Assembly (NCBI RefSeq): GCF_023208195.1
Contig: NZ_CP060034.1
Coordinates: forward strand, 930,001 to 994,000
Direction: 5' to 3'
Source: Nocardioides sp. InS609-2
Lineage (GTDB): Bacteria > Actinomycetota > Actinomycetes > Propionibacteriales > Nocardioidaceae
DNA length: 64,000 nt
Position numbers and translations under genes: made by a program
The notes under the pieces: generated by a model
Seen by the model: only the letters and a program-made list of their open reading frames with translations
Databases searched by the model: none
Told to the model about the DNA's origin: nothing
In this document: one piece after another, positions 18,250-26,704 of the stretch
Layout of the letters: each line of letters opens with the position of its first letter
How positions within the stretch are numbered: position 1 is the stretch's first letter

Positions 18250-18276
18250 ACCTTAACCACTGACCCCACGGATTCG
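18250..18276 (-). promoter_or_regulatory. Leaderless promoter and operator-like motif of the aldehyde dehydrogenase
   Basis: TAAGGT (18250-18255, minus strand) lies 6 nt before the ATG at 18243. CACGGATTCG at 18267-18276 falls at the -35 position. It matches the left part of the palindrome CACGGATTCCGTG at 21027 in the same cluster, suggesting a shared regulator site. Confidence 0.45.
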
Positions 18277-18342
18277 ATAGGTGTTCACCACGACTCTCGA
18301 CTGATTCCGTCGTCATCGCTCGACGCGAGGTCGTTGATGACC

Positions 18343-19320
18343 TCAGGGCCAGGGGATCACGATGCGCACCTCGCGCCTCTCACCGCGCGAGAGGCGCACC
18401 GTCGTCGAGTCGACCGGGTCGGCTCCGCCGCCCAGGCATCCCGTGACCAGGTTGTCGACGGCGCAGACCTGGTAGGGGTGCGCGGCGAAGGAGTCCATCG
18501 TGAACCTCCCCGCGGAGTCCGTGCCCACCCCGAAGCGGCGCGACGTCGGCCAGTTCGGGTTCGGGATCGGATCGGTGAGGTCGAGGGCGGCGACCTGGGC
18601 GTTCTGCACCGGAGTGCCGTCAGGCCGGGTGACCGTCCCGTAGATGGTCGAGCCGGTCCTCAGGCGCGCGGCGGGAAGCCTGGTCGTGACACCGGAGCGC
18701 ACCTTCACCCGGAGTGAGCCCTTGATCGTGCTGGTGCCGCCCCAGAACATCGGCGCGTTGTTGCCCGCGGCGAGGTGAGGGTCGATCCTCACCCGGAACG
18801 TGCCCGGGGTCAGCAGGGGCAGGCTGATCCGACCGGCGGCGTCCGTGCTGGCGTAGTAGGGCAGCACTTTCCTGACCCAGCTGCCCTTGCCGTTGCGGTG
18901 GAAGAGATCGAGCATGACGTCCTCGAGTGGCCCGGCATCGCCGAGGACCCGGGCCTTGATCCTGCCGCCGCGCGCGAGCCGCCTGTCGTAGCGCTCATGA
19001 CCGGCAATCTGCACCGGCAACGAGCCGATGCCGATGTAGCGCTTCTTGGGATCGAAGAAGTCCATGCTGTACGTGTTCGCCTGCGGAAGCTCGATCCGGT
19101 AACGACCCCGGGCATCGGTGTGGTCCAGGCCGTCGACTTCCGACAGGTGCCCGGCCGTGACCGCGATGCCGGACACCGGTTTGCCCGTCGTCTGGTCCCT
19201 GACCTGCCCGGAGATGGAGTACGACGACTCTGTCACCCCCGGATCGGCCTGGGCGACCTGTGCTCCGCTGGCGACCAACCCACCCACGAGCAGAGACACC
19301 GCCATGGCCCGAAACGTCAT
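18343..19320 (-). CDS. Secreted protein with carboxypeptidase-regulatory-like (CarboxypepD_reg) repeats
   Basis: The 325-residue product carries a Sec signal peptide (cleavage near AQA, about residue 25). It then has two or three transthyretin-like beta-sandwich units marked by SISGQVRDQTTGKPVSGIAVTA, TDARGRYRIELP, TDAAGRISLPLLTPGTFRVRIDP and IYGTVTRPDGTPVQNAQVAA. Such domains serve as extracellular structural or binding modules and have no catalytic residues. It lies between the aldehyde dehydrogenase and the amidohydrolase of the polyamine cluster but has no obvious metabolic link to them. Confidence 0.78.
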   Translation of the reverse strand: MTFRAMAVSLLVGGLVASGAQVAQADPGVTESSYSISGQVRDQTTGKPVSGIAVTAGHLSEVDGLDHTDARGRYRIELPQANTYSMDFFDPKKRYIGIGSLPVQIAGHERYDRRLARGGRIKARVLGDAGPLEDVMLDLFHRNGKGSWVRKVLPYYASTDAAGRISLPLLTPGTFRVRIDPHLAAGNNAPMFWGGTSTIKGSLRVKVRSGVTTRLPAARLRTGSTIYGTVTRPDGTPVQNAQVAALDLTDPIPNPNWPTSRRFGVGTDSAGRFTMDSFAAHPYQVCAVDNLVTGCLGGGADPVDSTTVRLSRGERREVRIVIPWP

Positions 19321-19340
19321 TGCTTTCCCCGATCATCGAA

Positions 19341-19362
19341 CGGACCCACCGGTTGGGTTCCG
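19341..19362 (-). terminator. Hairpin after the amidohydrolase gene
   Basis: CGGACCCA and TGGGTTCCG flank CCGGT as arms of a short GC-rich hairpin with one bulge, about 35 nt past the amidohydrolase stop on the minus strand. There is no U-tract, as is common in actinobacteria. Confidence 0.4.
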
Positions 19363-19396
19363 CGGGTGTGACTCGGTGTGGGCCGGGTTTGTTGCG

Positions 19397-21013
19397 TCAG
19401 CCGTGCACCTTCACGCCGTCGACCCACGTGGAGACCACTTTGGTGGAGCCGATCTCGTCGACCGACCCGGCAAACGGGTCGCGGTCGAGCACCACCAGGT
19501 CGGCCACCGCGCCGGGCCGGACGACCCCCGCGTCGTCGCGGTGGTTGATCCAGGCACTGCCCGACGTGTACGCCGCGAAGGCGGTCTGCAGGTCGATCGA
19601 CTGCTCGGGCAGGAAGGGATCGTTGCCGGCCGGGCCGTCCATGCCATAGGCGGTGCGGTTGACGGCCGTATGCATGGCGAGCAGCGGGTCGGGCGTGCTC
19701 ACCGGCCAGTCGCTGCCGGCGACCAGCCGGGTGCCGGCGCGGTGCAGGTCGCCGAAGGGGTACTGCTGGCGGCCGCGCTCCTCGCCGATGAACGGCAGGG
19801 TCAGCTCGATCATCTCGGGCTCGCGGCAGGCCCACAGCGTCTGCAGGTTGGCCGCGATCCCGAGGTCGGCGAACCTCGCGACGTCGTCGGGGTGGACGAT
19901 CTGGAGGTGGGCCAGGTGATGGCGCAGGTCGGTGCGCCGGTCCAGACCGTCGAGACCCGCGAACGCATCGAGCGTCTCGCGGACGGCCCGGTCACCGATC
20001 GCGTGGACGTGGATCTGGAAACCGTCCTGGTCGAGCGCCGCGACAGTCCTGCTCAGCGCGGCCGCGTCGACGAAGGAGTGACCGCGATTGTCGGTCGCGT
20101 GACCGCACTTGTCGAGGTACGGCTCGAGCATCGCAGCCGTGCCGTTCTCGGCAACGCCGTCCTGCATGACCTTGACGCTGGTGGCCCGGAACCGCCCGTG
20201 CGTCAGCTCGTCTCGCCGGCGACGCAGCTCGGCCAGCTGCTCGATGCCCCGGTTGCGCTCCCACCACAGTGCGCCCACGACGTACGCCGTGAGGTCGCCG
20301 CGGCGAGCGGCCCGCCAGTAGATCGGGCCAGGGTCGTCCATGCCGGCGTAGGAGCCGACGATGGCGTCCTGCCAGCCGGTGACGCCGAGCGAGTGCAGGA
20401 AGCGCTGTCCTTCGAGGAGCGCCCCGTCGTACTCCTCGTCATGGGTGCGGGGCAAGACCTCGGTGACCAGGCGCATCGCGCCCTCGTGCAGGGTGCCGGT
20501 CGGCTCTCCGGCGGCGTCCCGCTCGATGCGCCCGTCGCGCGGGTCAGGCGTGTGGCGGTCGATGCCGGCCCTCCGCAGCGCTGCCGTGTTGAGCCAGGCG
20601 CCGTGGTGGTCACGGTTGGGCAGGAACGCCGGCCGGCCCGAGATCGCCGTGTCGAGGTCGGCTGCCGTCGGCGTCCCGCCGGGGAACACCGCCATCGACC
20701 ACCCACCACCGAGGATCCACGGTCGGTCCGGGTGGGTGTCCGCGTAGTCACGCACGGTCTCCAAGTAGGCGACCCGGTCCTCCTTCACCCCCGAGAGGTC
20801 GCAGCGGACGCGTTCCAGCCCGCCCTGCACCGCGTGCACGTGGGCGTCGACGAAGCCGGGAGCGAGCATGCCGCCGGCCAGGTCGACCACCTCGCCCGCG
20901 TGGTCCAGGTCCGGGCCGACCGCGACGATCCGGTCACCATCGACCGCGACATCCACCTGACCGACGTGATCATGTCCGTCAAACACGGATCCGTTGCGAA
21001 AGACGACAGTCAT
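19397..21013 (-). CDS. Amidohydrolase family 3 protein (YtcJ-like)
   Basis: This 538-residue metal-dependent hydrolase of the amidohydrolase superfamily has the N-terminal beta strip (VFRNGSVFDGHDHVGQVDVAVDGDRIVAVGP), metal ligands in APGFVDAHVHA, a later QIHVHAIGDRAV and the Asp of AGSDWPVSTPDP. The ATG at 21013 (MTVVFRNG) is chosen because the upstream extension is divergent-promoter DNA. It lies back to back with the aminotransferase and shares its control region. It may cleave an amide or N-acyl polyamine, but family 3 substrates are diverse. Confidence 0.85.
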   Translation of the reverse strand: MTVVFRNGSVFDGHDHVGQVDVAVDGDRIVAVGPDLDHAGEVVDLAGGMLAPGFVDAHVHAVQGGLERVRCDLSGVKEDRVAYLETVRDYADTHPDRPWILGGGWSMAVFPGGTPTAADLDTAISGRPAFLPNRDHHGAWLNTAALRRAGIDRHTPDPRDGRIERDAAGEPTGTLHEGAMRLVTEVLPRTHDEEYDGALLEGQRFLHSLGVTGWQDAIVGSYAGMDDPGPIYWRAARRGDLTAYVVGALWWERNRGIEQLAELRRRRDELTHGRFRATSVKVMQDGVAENGTAAMLEPYLDKCGHATDNRGHSFVDAAALSRTVAALDQDGFQIHVHAIGDRAVRETLDAFAGLDGLDRRTDLRHHLAHLQIVHPDDVARFADLGIAANLQTLWACREPEMIELTLPFIGEERGRQQYPFGDLHRAGTRLVAGSDWPVSTPDPLLAMHTAVNRTAYGMDGPAGNDPFLPEQSIDLQTAFAAYTSGSAWINHRDDAGVVRPGAVADLVVLDRDPFAGSVDEIGSTKVVSTWVDGVKVHG

Positions 21014-21026
21014 ATCAGCGATTCTG

Positions 21027-21039
21027 CACGGATTCCGTG
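21027..21039. promoter_or_regulatory. Perfect palindrome CACGGATTCCGTG in the amidohydrolase / aminotransferase divergent promoter
   Basis: This 6-1-6 inverted repeat lies directly upstream of a -10-like CAGAAT (21021-21026, minus strand) that is 7 nt before the amidohydrolase ATG. A related CCACGGAATCC follows at about 21057-21067. CACGGATTCG also occurs before the aldehyde dehydrogenase at 18267. It is a candidate operator for the cluster. Confidence 0.5.
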
Positions 21040-21105
21040 CGTCTGCGGACGAAATGGCCACGGAATCCCTTGCGTCGACGAGTGCGGAACCGCAGGATGG
21101 TCGCC

Positions 21106-22476
21106 ATGGACACAACGTACGACCATTTGCAGCAGGCCGCCAAGGACCACCTATGGATGCACTTCACCCGGCATTCGACCTATGACCACGCCGAGGTGCC
21201 GGTCATCGTGCGCGGTGAGGGCGCCTACATCTGGGACAGCCACGGCAAGCGCTACCTCGACGCGCTCGCTGGGCTCTTCGTCTCCCAGCTCGGCCACGGG
21301 CGCGAGGACCTGGCCGACGCGGCCGCCGCCCAGGCACGCGAGCTGGCGTTCATGCCGCTGTGGTCCTACGCGCACCCGAAGGCGATCGAGCTGGCCCAGC
21401 GGGTCGCGGGCTACGCGCCCGGCGACCTCAACCGGGTGTTCTTCACCAGCGGCGGCGGTGAGGCAGTAGAGACGGCGTGGAAGCTGGCCAAGAACTACTT
21501 CAAGCTCACCGGCAAGCCGATGAAGCACAAGGTCATCAGCCGCACCATCGCCTACCACGGCACCACCGCCGGCGCCCTGTCGATCACGGGCCTGCCAGGT
21601 CTCAAGCAGCAGTTCGAGCCGCTGGTGCCCTCGACGTTCCGGGTACCCAACACCAACTTCTACCGAGCCCCCGAGCGCGCCGACGACCTCGAGGCGTTCG
21701 GCCTCTGGGCCGCCGACCAGATCGCGGTCGCGATCGAGAACGAGGGCCCCGACACCGTCGCCGCGGTCTTCCTCGAGCCGGTGCAGAACGCCGGCGGCTG
21801 CTTCCCGCCGCCGCCCGGCTACTTCCAGCGGGTCCGCGAGATCTGCGACGAGTACGACGTCCTGCTGGTCTCCGACGAGGTCATCTGCGCTTTCGGGCGT
21901 CTTGGCCACATGTTCGGCGCCGAACGCTACGGCTACCAGCCCGACATCATCACCTGTGCCAAGGGCATCACCTCGGGCTACGCGCCTCTCGGCGCGATGA
22001 TCGCCACCGACCGGCTGATGGCGCCGTTCCTAGAGGGCACCAACTCCTTCGCGCATGGCTACACGTTCGGCGGGCACCCGGTCTCGGCCGCCGTGGCCAT
22101 GGCCAATCTCGACGCGTTCGAGAACGAAGGCATCCTCGAGCACGTCCGCGACAACGAGGGCGCCTTCCGGGCGACACTCGAGCGGCTGCTCGACCTGCCC
22201 ATCGTCGGCGACGTACGCGGCGACGGCTTCTTCTACGGGATCGAGCTGGTCAAGGACAAGGAGACCAAGGAGAGCTTCAACGACGCCGAGTCCGAGAAGC
22301 TGCTGCGTGGCTACCTCTCCAAGGCGCTGTACGACGAAGGTCTCTACTGCCGCGCCGACGACCGCGGCGACCCGGTGATCCAGCTGTCGCCGCCGCTGAT
22401 CTGCACCCAGGAGCACTTCGACGAGATCGAGAGCATCCTGCGGGTGGTGCTCGACAAGGCCTGGTCGATGCTCTGA
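21106..22476 (+). CDS. Class III aminotransferase, probable polyamine/omega-amino aminotransferase
   Basis: This 456-residue PLP enzyme has the class III layout: FFTSGGGEAVETAWKLAKNY, HGTTAGALSITG, LLVSDEVICAFGRLG (PLP-binding Asp) and the Schiff-base Lys in IITCAKGITSGYAPLG. It resembles putrescine-pyruvate (SpuC) and beta-alanine/omega-amino aminotransferases. In context it would convert putrescine to 4-aminobutanal for the aldehyde dehydrogenase at 16810. An AGGA ribosome binding site about 9 nt upstream supports the ATG at 21106. It converges on the FAD oxidase with a 7-nt gap. Confidence 0.88.
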   Translation: MDTTYDHLQQAAKDHLWMHFTRHSTYDHAEVPVIVRGEGAYIWDSHGKRYLDALAGLFVSQLGHGREDLADAAAAQARELAFMPLWSYAHPKAIELAQRVAGYAPGDLNRVFFTSGGGEAVETAWKLAKNYFKLTGKPMKHKVISRTIAYHGTTAGALSITGLPGLKQQFEPLVPSTFRVPNTNFYRAPERADDLEAFGLWAADQIAVAIENEGPDTVAAVFLEPVQNAGGCFPPPPGYFQRVREICDEYDVLLVSDEVICAFGRLGHMFGAERYGYQPDIITCAKGITSGYAPLGAMIATDRLMAPFLEGTNSFAHGYTFGGHPVSAAVAMANLDAFENEGILEHVRDNEGAFRATLERLLDLPIVGDVRGDGFFYGIELVKDKETKESFNDAESEKLLRGYLSKALYDEGLYCRADDRGDPVIQLSPPLICTQEHFDEIESILRVVLDKAWSML

Positions 22477-22483
22477 GCCCGAC

Positions 22484-23878
22484 TCAGAAGTCGAACCCGA
22501 GACCCAGCCGGTCCAGCGTCTTGAGCCACAGGTTCTGCCGGCCACCGTTGCGGTCCGCGCGCGCCATCGACCAGCGCGTCGCCTGGATCCCGGCGTACCG
22601 CATCGGCTCGGGCGGGAATGGCAGCGGCCTCTGGCGCACCATCTGGAGAGCGGTGCGCTCGGTCTCCTCCCCCGCCAGCAGGTCGAGCATGACGTCGGCG
22701 CCGAACCGGGTCGCCGCCACCCCGAGGCCGGTGTAGCCGAGAGCGTAGGCGACCCGGCCGGAGTGTGCCGTCCCGAAGAAGGCCGAGAACCGCGTGCATG
22801 TGTCGATCACCCCACCCCAGCGGTGGGTGAAGCGGAGACCCTCGAGCTGCGGGAACGTCTCGAAGAAGTGCCGGGCGAGCAGCAGGTGGGTGGTCGAGGA
22901 CTGCTCGAGCGAGCGGGAGATCTTCGAGCCGAAGTGGTAGCCCGCGTCGTACCCGCCCCAGAGGATTCGGTTGTCGCGCGTCAGCCGGAAGTAGTGGAAG
23001 AGGTTGGCCGCGTCGCCGACCCCCTCGCGTCCGGCCCAGCCGATCGACGCCAGCTGCGAGGCGGAGAGCGGCTCGGTCATCAGCACGTGGTCGTAGACCG
23101 GCACCGTCATCAGCCGCAGCCGTCGTAACAGCGGAGGGAACGCGTTGGTCGCGAGCGCCACCTTCCGCGCCCGCACAGAGCCCCGTGCGGTGCGAACCGC
23201 AACCGTCGAGTCCTCGGAGTCGACCGAGACCACCGGCGAGCCCTCGTGGATCACCGCCCCGAGGTCGAGGCAGGCCTGTCGCAGCCCCCAGGCCAGCCGG
23301 GCCGGCTCGACGAGCGCGGTGCCATGGAGGTCGAGCAGCCCGCCGAGGTACGTCGGGGAGTCGAGGCGCGCGCGCGTCTGACCGGCATCGAGCAGCTGCA
23401 CGTCGTGACCGGCCGCAGTCATCTCCTTGGCCACCTCGGCCAGGTCCTCGACCTCGTGGGGTGCCCGGGCGACCGTCAGCTCGCCAGTCGTCTCCCAGTG
23501 GCAGTCGATGTCGTAGCGGGCGACCGCCTCGCCGATGTTCTTCAGGTTGGCGGCACCGAGCCGGTCGAGAACAGCCATCTCGTCGGGCCAGCGGTCCTGC
23601 CCGTTGCCGAAGCCGTGGGTCAGGCTGGCGTCGGCGAAGCCTCCGTTGCGGCCGCTGGCCTCGTGTCCGCACTGGCCGGCCTCGAGCACCACGACGGAGC
23701 GACCGGGTTCGCGTTCGAGGGCGAGCAGCGCCGTCCAGAGACCTGAGTAGCCACCACCGACGACCACCAGGTCGGCCTCCACGTCGGCACGCAGCGAAGG
23801 CAGGGCCGGCGGGTTCGCCGGGTCGTCGAGCCAGTAGACAGCCGGCCGGGCGCCGGCCAGCGCCTGATCGGGTGTCAC
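22484..23878 (-). CDS. FAD-dependent oxidoreductase (PuuB-like amine oxidase, DAO family)
   Basis: This 464-residue flavoprotein has the dinucleotide-binding loop VVVGGGYSGLWTALLALE near residue 40, the GHEASGRNGGF segment and the C-terminal GYTGLGVAATRFGA typical of DadA/PuuB-type amine oxidases. It would oxidise gamma-glutamylputrescine or a related amine to an aldehyde and H2O2. The GTG start at 23878 overlaps the potC stop (GTGA); a much longer in-frame reading into potC is rejected. It is the last gene of the potD-A-B-C-oxidase operon. Confidence 0.87.
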   Translation of the reverse strand: MTPDQALAGARPAVYWLDDPANPPALPSLRADVEADLVVVGGGYSGLWTALLALEREPGRSVVVLEAGQCGHEASGRNGGFADASLTHGFGNGQDRWPDEMAVLDRLGAANLKNIGEAVARYDIDCHWETTGELTVARAPHEVEDLAEVAKEMTAAGHDVQLLDAGQTRARLDSPTYLGGLLDLHGTALVEPARLAWGLRQACLDLGAVIHEGSPVVSVDSEDSTVAVRTARGSVRARKVALATNAFPPLLRRLRLMTVPVYDHVLMTEPLSASQLASIGWAGREGVGDAANLFHYFRLTRDNRILWGGYDAGYHFGSKISRSLEQSSTTHLLLARHFFETFPQLEGLRFTHRWGGVIDTCTRFSAFFGTAHSGRVAYALGYTGLGVAATRFGADVMLDLLAGEETERTALQMVRQRPLPFPPEPMRYAGIQATRWSMARADRNGGRQNLWLKTLDRLGLGFDF

Positions 23879-24687
23879 GATGCCGCGGCCCTTCGCTGGC
23901 GCCGGTTGCGCGCCTCGGCGCCGAGCACGATCGCGATGGAGATCACGAACATCACGGTGCCGATGACGTTGACCTGCATCGGCACCCCGCGTTGCGCGAC
24001 ACCCCAGACATACATGGGGAAGGTCGTGGTCGTGCCGGCGTTGAGGTTGGTGATGATGAAGTCGTCGAACGACAGCGAGAAGCTCAGCAGGGCCGCGCCG
24101 AGGATGCCCGGGAAGACCAGCGGGAACGTCACCCGCCAGAACGTCTGGGCCGGTGTCGCATAGAGGTCCTGGGCCGCCTGTTCGAGGTTGTCGTCCATGC
24201 CGGCAAGACGCGCTCTCACGGTGACCACCACGAACGACAGGCAGAACATGATGTGCGCGATGAGGATCGTCCAGAAGCCCAGCTGGCCGGCGAACCCGGC
24301 GGACACGAACAGCGCCAGCAGCGAAGAGCCCATCACGATCTCGGGAGCCGCCATCGGCAGGAAGATCAGCAGGTTGGTCGCCGACCGGCCCGCGAACCGG
24401 TGCCGGACCAGCGCGAACGCCGCCAGGGTGCCGAGGATCGTCGCCGCCAGCGTGGCGAGCAGGCCGATCTCGACACTGCGTACGACGGCGTCGCACATCG
24501 ACTTGTCGGTGCAGGGGTTGAGCCAGTTGTCGAGCGTGAACCCGTCGAACGAGTAGACGTTGCGGCTGCGCGGGGCGTTGAAGCTCATCAGCACGACCAC
24601 GAAGATCGGCACGAACGTGTAGACGAGCACGAAGATGCCCAGCACGATCACCAGGTTGCGTCGGATCCAGGTCATCGGGGCGTTCAC
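23875..24687 (-). CDS. potC: Polyamine ABC importer permease PotC-like
   Basis: This 270-residue membrane protein has about six segments and the coupling loop EQAAQDLYATPAQTFWRVTFPLVFPGIL (EAA-type), typical of PotC. The segment SFSLSFDDFIITNL is characteristic of the spermidine/putrescine class. Both ends overlap neighbours by 4 nt, giving tight coupling with potB and the FAD oxidase. Confidence 0.9.
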   Translation of the reverse strand: MNAPMTWIRRNLVIVLGIFVLVYTFVPIFVVVLMSFNAPRSRNVYSFDGFTLDNWLNPCTDKSMCDAVVRSVEIGLLATLAATILGTLAAFALVRHRFAGRSATNLLIFLPMAAPEIVMGSSLLALFVSAGFAGQLGFWTILIAHIMFCLSFVVVTVRARLAGMDDNLEQAAQDLYATPAQTFWRVTFPLVFPGILGAALLSFSLSFDDFIITNLNAGTTTTFPMYVWGVAQRGVPMQVNVIGTVMFVISIAIVLGAEARNRRQRRAAAS

Positions 24688-25529
24688 AGCAGCTCCTCCG
24701 TCCCCGCGCGGCGCACGTAGAAGAGCACCATCACCACGATGAGCACCATCAGGATCACCGACAGCGCTGCCGCCGCGGGATAGTCGTTGGCGTCGGTGAA
24801 GAGGCTCTGGATGATGCCGCCGATCATCCGCTGGTTGGGGCTGCCCAGCAGCTCGGCGTTGATGTAGTCGCCCACAGCAGGGATGAACGTGAGCAGGGTG
24901 CCGGAGACGACACCGGGCAGCGACAGCGGCCAGGTCACCTTGAAGAACCCGACGATCGGGTGGGCGTAGAGGTCACTCGATGCCTCGATCAGCCGGTGGT
25001 CGATCTTGTCGAGGCTGGCGAAGAGCGGCAGCACCATGAACGGCAGGAAGTTGTACGTCAGCCCGGCGACGACAGCCACCGGCGTGGCCAGCAGCCGCCC
25101 GTCGTCACCGAGGATCTGCAGCGCCTGCAGGGTGTTCACGATGAAGCCGTCGTCGGCGAGGATCAGCTTCCACGAGAGGGTGCGCACCAGGAAGCTCGTG
25201 AAGAAGGGTGCGATCACCAGCACCAGCATCAGGTTCTTCCAGCGTCCCGCCTTGAAGGCGATGGCATAGGCCAGCACGTAGCCCAGCACGAGGCAGAACG
25301 CCGTCGCGACGCCGCCGTACAGGAGCGAACGCAGCAGCGGGCGCCAGTAGTCGCGGACGGCGTCGACGTAGTTGACGACGTGATAGGTCATCTCGTAGCC
25401 GCGGAAGTCGGAGCCGGCCGGGTCGTAGAGGCTGGTCGCAAGCAGTGAGTAGAACGGCACCACGAAGAACAGCAACAGCCAGAGCAGCCCCGGCAGCAGC
25501 AGGATGTAGCCGGTCCGGCTGCGCCTCAC
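24684..25529 (-). CDS. potB: Polyamine ABC importer permease PotB-like
   Basis: This 281-residue permease has the N-terminal membrane segment GYILLLPGLLWLLLFFVVPFYSL and the coupling loop IEASSDLYAHPIVGFFKVTWPLSLPGVV. The GTG at 25529 (VRRSRTGYILLLPG) overlaps the potA stop (GTGA). The upstream in-frame stretch is antisense-like Pro/Arg sequence and is not used. It forms the channel with PotC. Confidence 0.9.
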   Translation of the reverse strand: MRRSRTGYILLLPGLLWLLLFFVVPFYSLLATSLYDPAGSDFRGYEMTYHVVNYVDAVRDYWRPLLRSLLYGGVATAFCLVLGYVLAYAIAFKAGRWKNLMLVLVIAPFFTSFLVRTLSWKLILADDGFIVNTLQALQILGDDGRLLATPVAVVAGLTYNFLPFMVLPLFASLDKIDHRLIEASSDLYAHPIVGFFKVTWPLSLPGVVSGTLLTFIPAVGDYINAELLGSPNQRMIGGIIQSLFTDANDYPAAAALSVILMVLIVVMVLFYVRRAGTEELL

Positions 25530-26704
25530 GCCGCATCCACCCGTTGCGCGCCGGCCGAGGCGTCCTGGGCATGGTCGAGGAGGAAGGCATACTCGGGCCG
25601 CCACGACAGCTCGACCTGCTCACCGATGCGGAAGAGGCGGTGGCGGCCGGTGTTCTGGGCGAAGACGGTCAGCTCCTGGCCCCACGGCATCCGCACGAGG
25701 TACGTCGTGCTGACCCCGAAGAAGCTGACGTCGGTGACCACGCCTCCCGGGATGGTGTTGCCCGGCGCGTCGAGCACCTCACCGGGAGCACCCACCAGCA
25801 CCTTCTCGGGCCGGATGCCGACCCAGCCCTTCTCCCCGTCGGCATGCGACCGGTCTGCCGGGATCGACACGGGGATGCCGTACATGTCGACCGAGAGGAT
25901 GTCGGCCGCCCGAGAGGTCACCGTGCCCTCGATCAGGTTGGACTGGCCGAGGAAGTTGGCGACGAACGTGCTCTGCGGGTTCTCGTAGAGCTCCGACGGC
26001 GCACCCAGCTGCTCGATCACGCCGGCGTTCATCACCGCGACCGTGTCGGCCATCGTCATGGCCTCCTCCTGGTCGTGGGTGACGTGGATGAACGTGAGCC
26101 CGACCTCGGTCTGGATGCGCTTGATCTCGATCTGCATCGAGCGGCGGAGCTTGAGGTCGAGCGCGCCGAGCGGCTCGTCGAGCAGCAGCACCTCGGGCTC
26201 GTTGATCAGGGCGCGGGCCAACGCCACCCGCTGCTGCTGACCGCCGGAGAGCTGGGCCGGCTTCTTGTCGCGTTGCGTGGAGAGCTCGACGAGCTCGAGC
26301 ATCTCCTCGACCTTCGACTTCACCTCGCGCACCTTGCGCCGCCGCAGGCCGAACGCGACGTTCTCGAAGATCGTCAGGTGCGGGAACAGCGCGTAGTTCT
26401 GGAACACCGTGTTGACCGGTCGCTGGTGGGCCCGGGTGTGGGTGATGTCCTGTCCGGCGAGAGTGATGCTGCCGGAGGTGGGCGCCTCCAGACCGGCGAC
26501 CATCCTCAGCGTCGTCGTCTTCCCGCAGCCCGAGGGGCCGAGCAGCGCGAAGAACGAGCCACGGGGTACGTCGAGATCGAGCGCGTTCACGGCCGTGAAC
26601 GAGGCGAACGACTTGGTCAGCTCGCGCAGCCGCAACCCGTCGTACGACGCGGAGTCGGACGCCCCTTCAGACGTGCTGTCCTCCTGCTCAGCCACCGATG
26701 ACAT
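25526..26704 (-). CDS. potA: Polyamine ABC importer ATPase PotA-like
   Basis: This 392-residue ATPase has Walker A GPSGCGKTTT, Q-loop NYALFPHLT, signature LSGGQQQR, Walker B LLLDEPLGALD, switch His in VTHDQEEA and a C-terminal TOBE domain (about 270-370). The ATG at 26704 overlaps the end of potD by 17 nt. GTG at 26695 is possible. Sequence and the order D-A-B-C identify the polyamine class. Confidence 0.92.
   Translation of the reverse strand: MSSVAEQEDSTSEGASDSASYDGLRLRELTKSFASFTAVNALDLDVPRGSFFALLGPSGCGKTTTLRMVAGLEAPTSGSITLAGQDITHTRAHQRPVNTVFQNYALFPHLTIFENVAFGLRRRKVREVKSKVEEMLELVELSTQRDKKPAQLSGGQQQRVALARALINEPEVLLLDEPLGALDLKLRRSMQIEIKRIQTEVGLTFIHVTHDQEEAMTMADTVAVMNAGVIEQLGAPSELYENPQSTFVANFLGQSNLIEGTVTSRAADILSVDMYGIPVSIPADRSHADGEKGWVGIRPEKVLVGAPGEVLDAPGNTIPGGVVTDVSFFGVSTTYLVRMPWGQELTVFAQNTGRHRLFRIGEQVELSWRPEYAFLLDHAQDASAGAQRVDAA

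Noticed and set aside
24684..25604. Start of potB at 25604 giving a 306-residue protein
   Set aside because: The first 25 residues are antisense-like and would overlap potA by 79 nt; the GTG at 25529 forms the usual 4-nt overlap.
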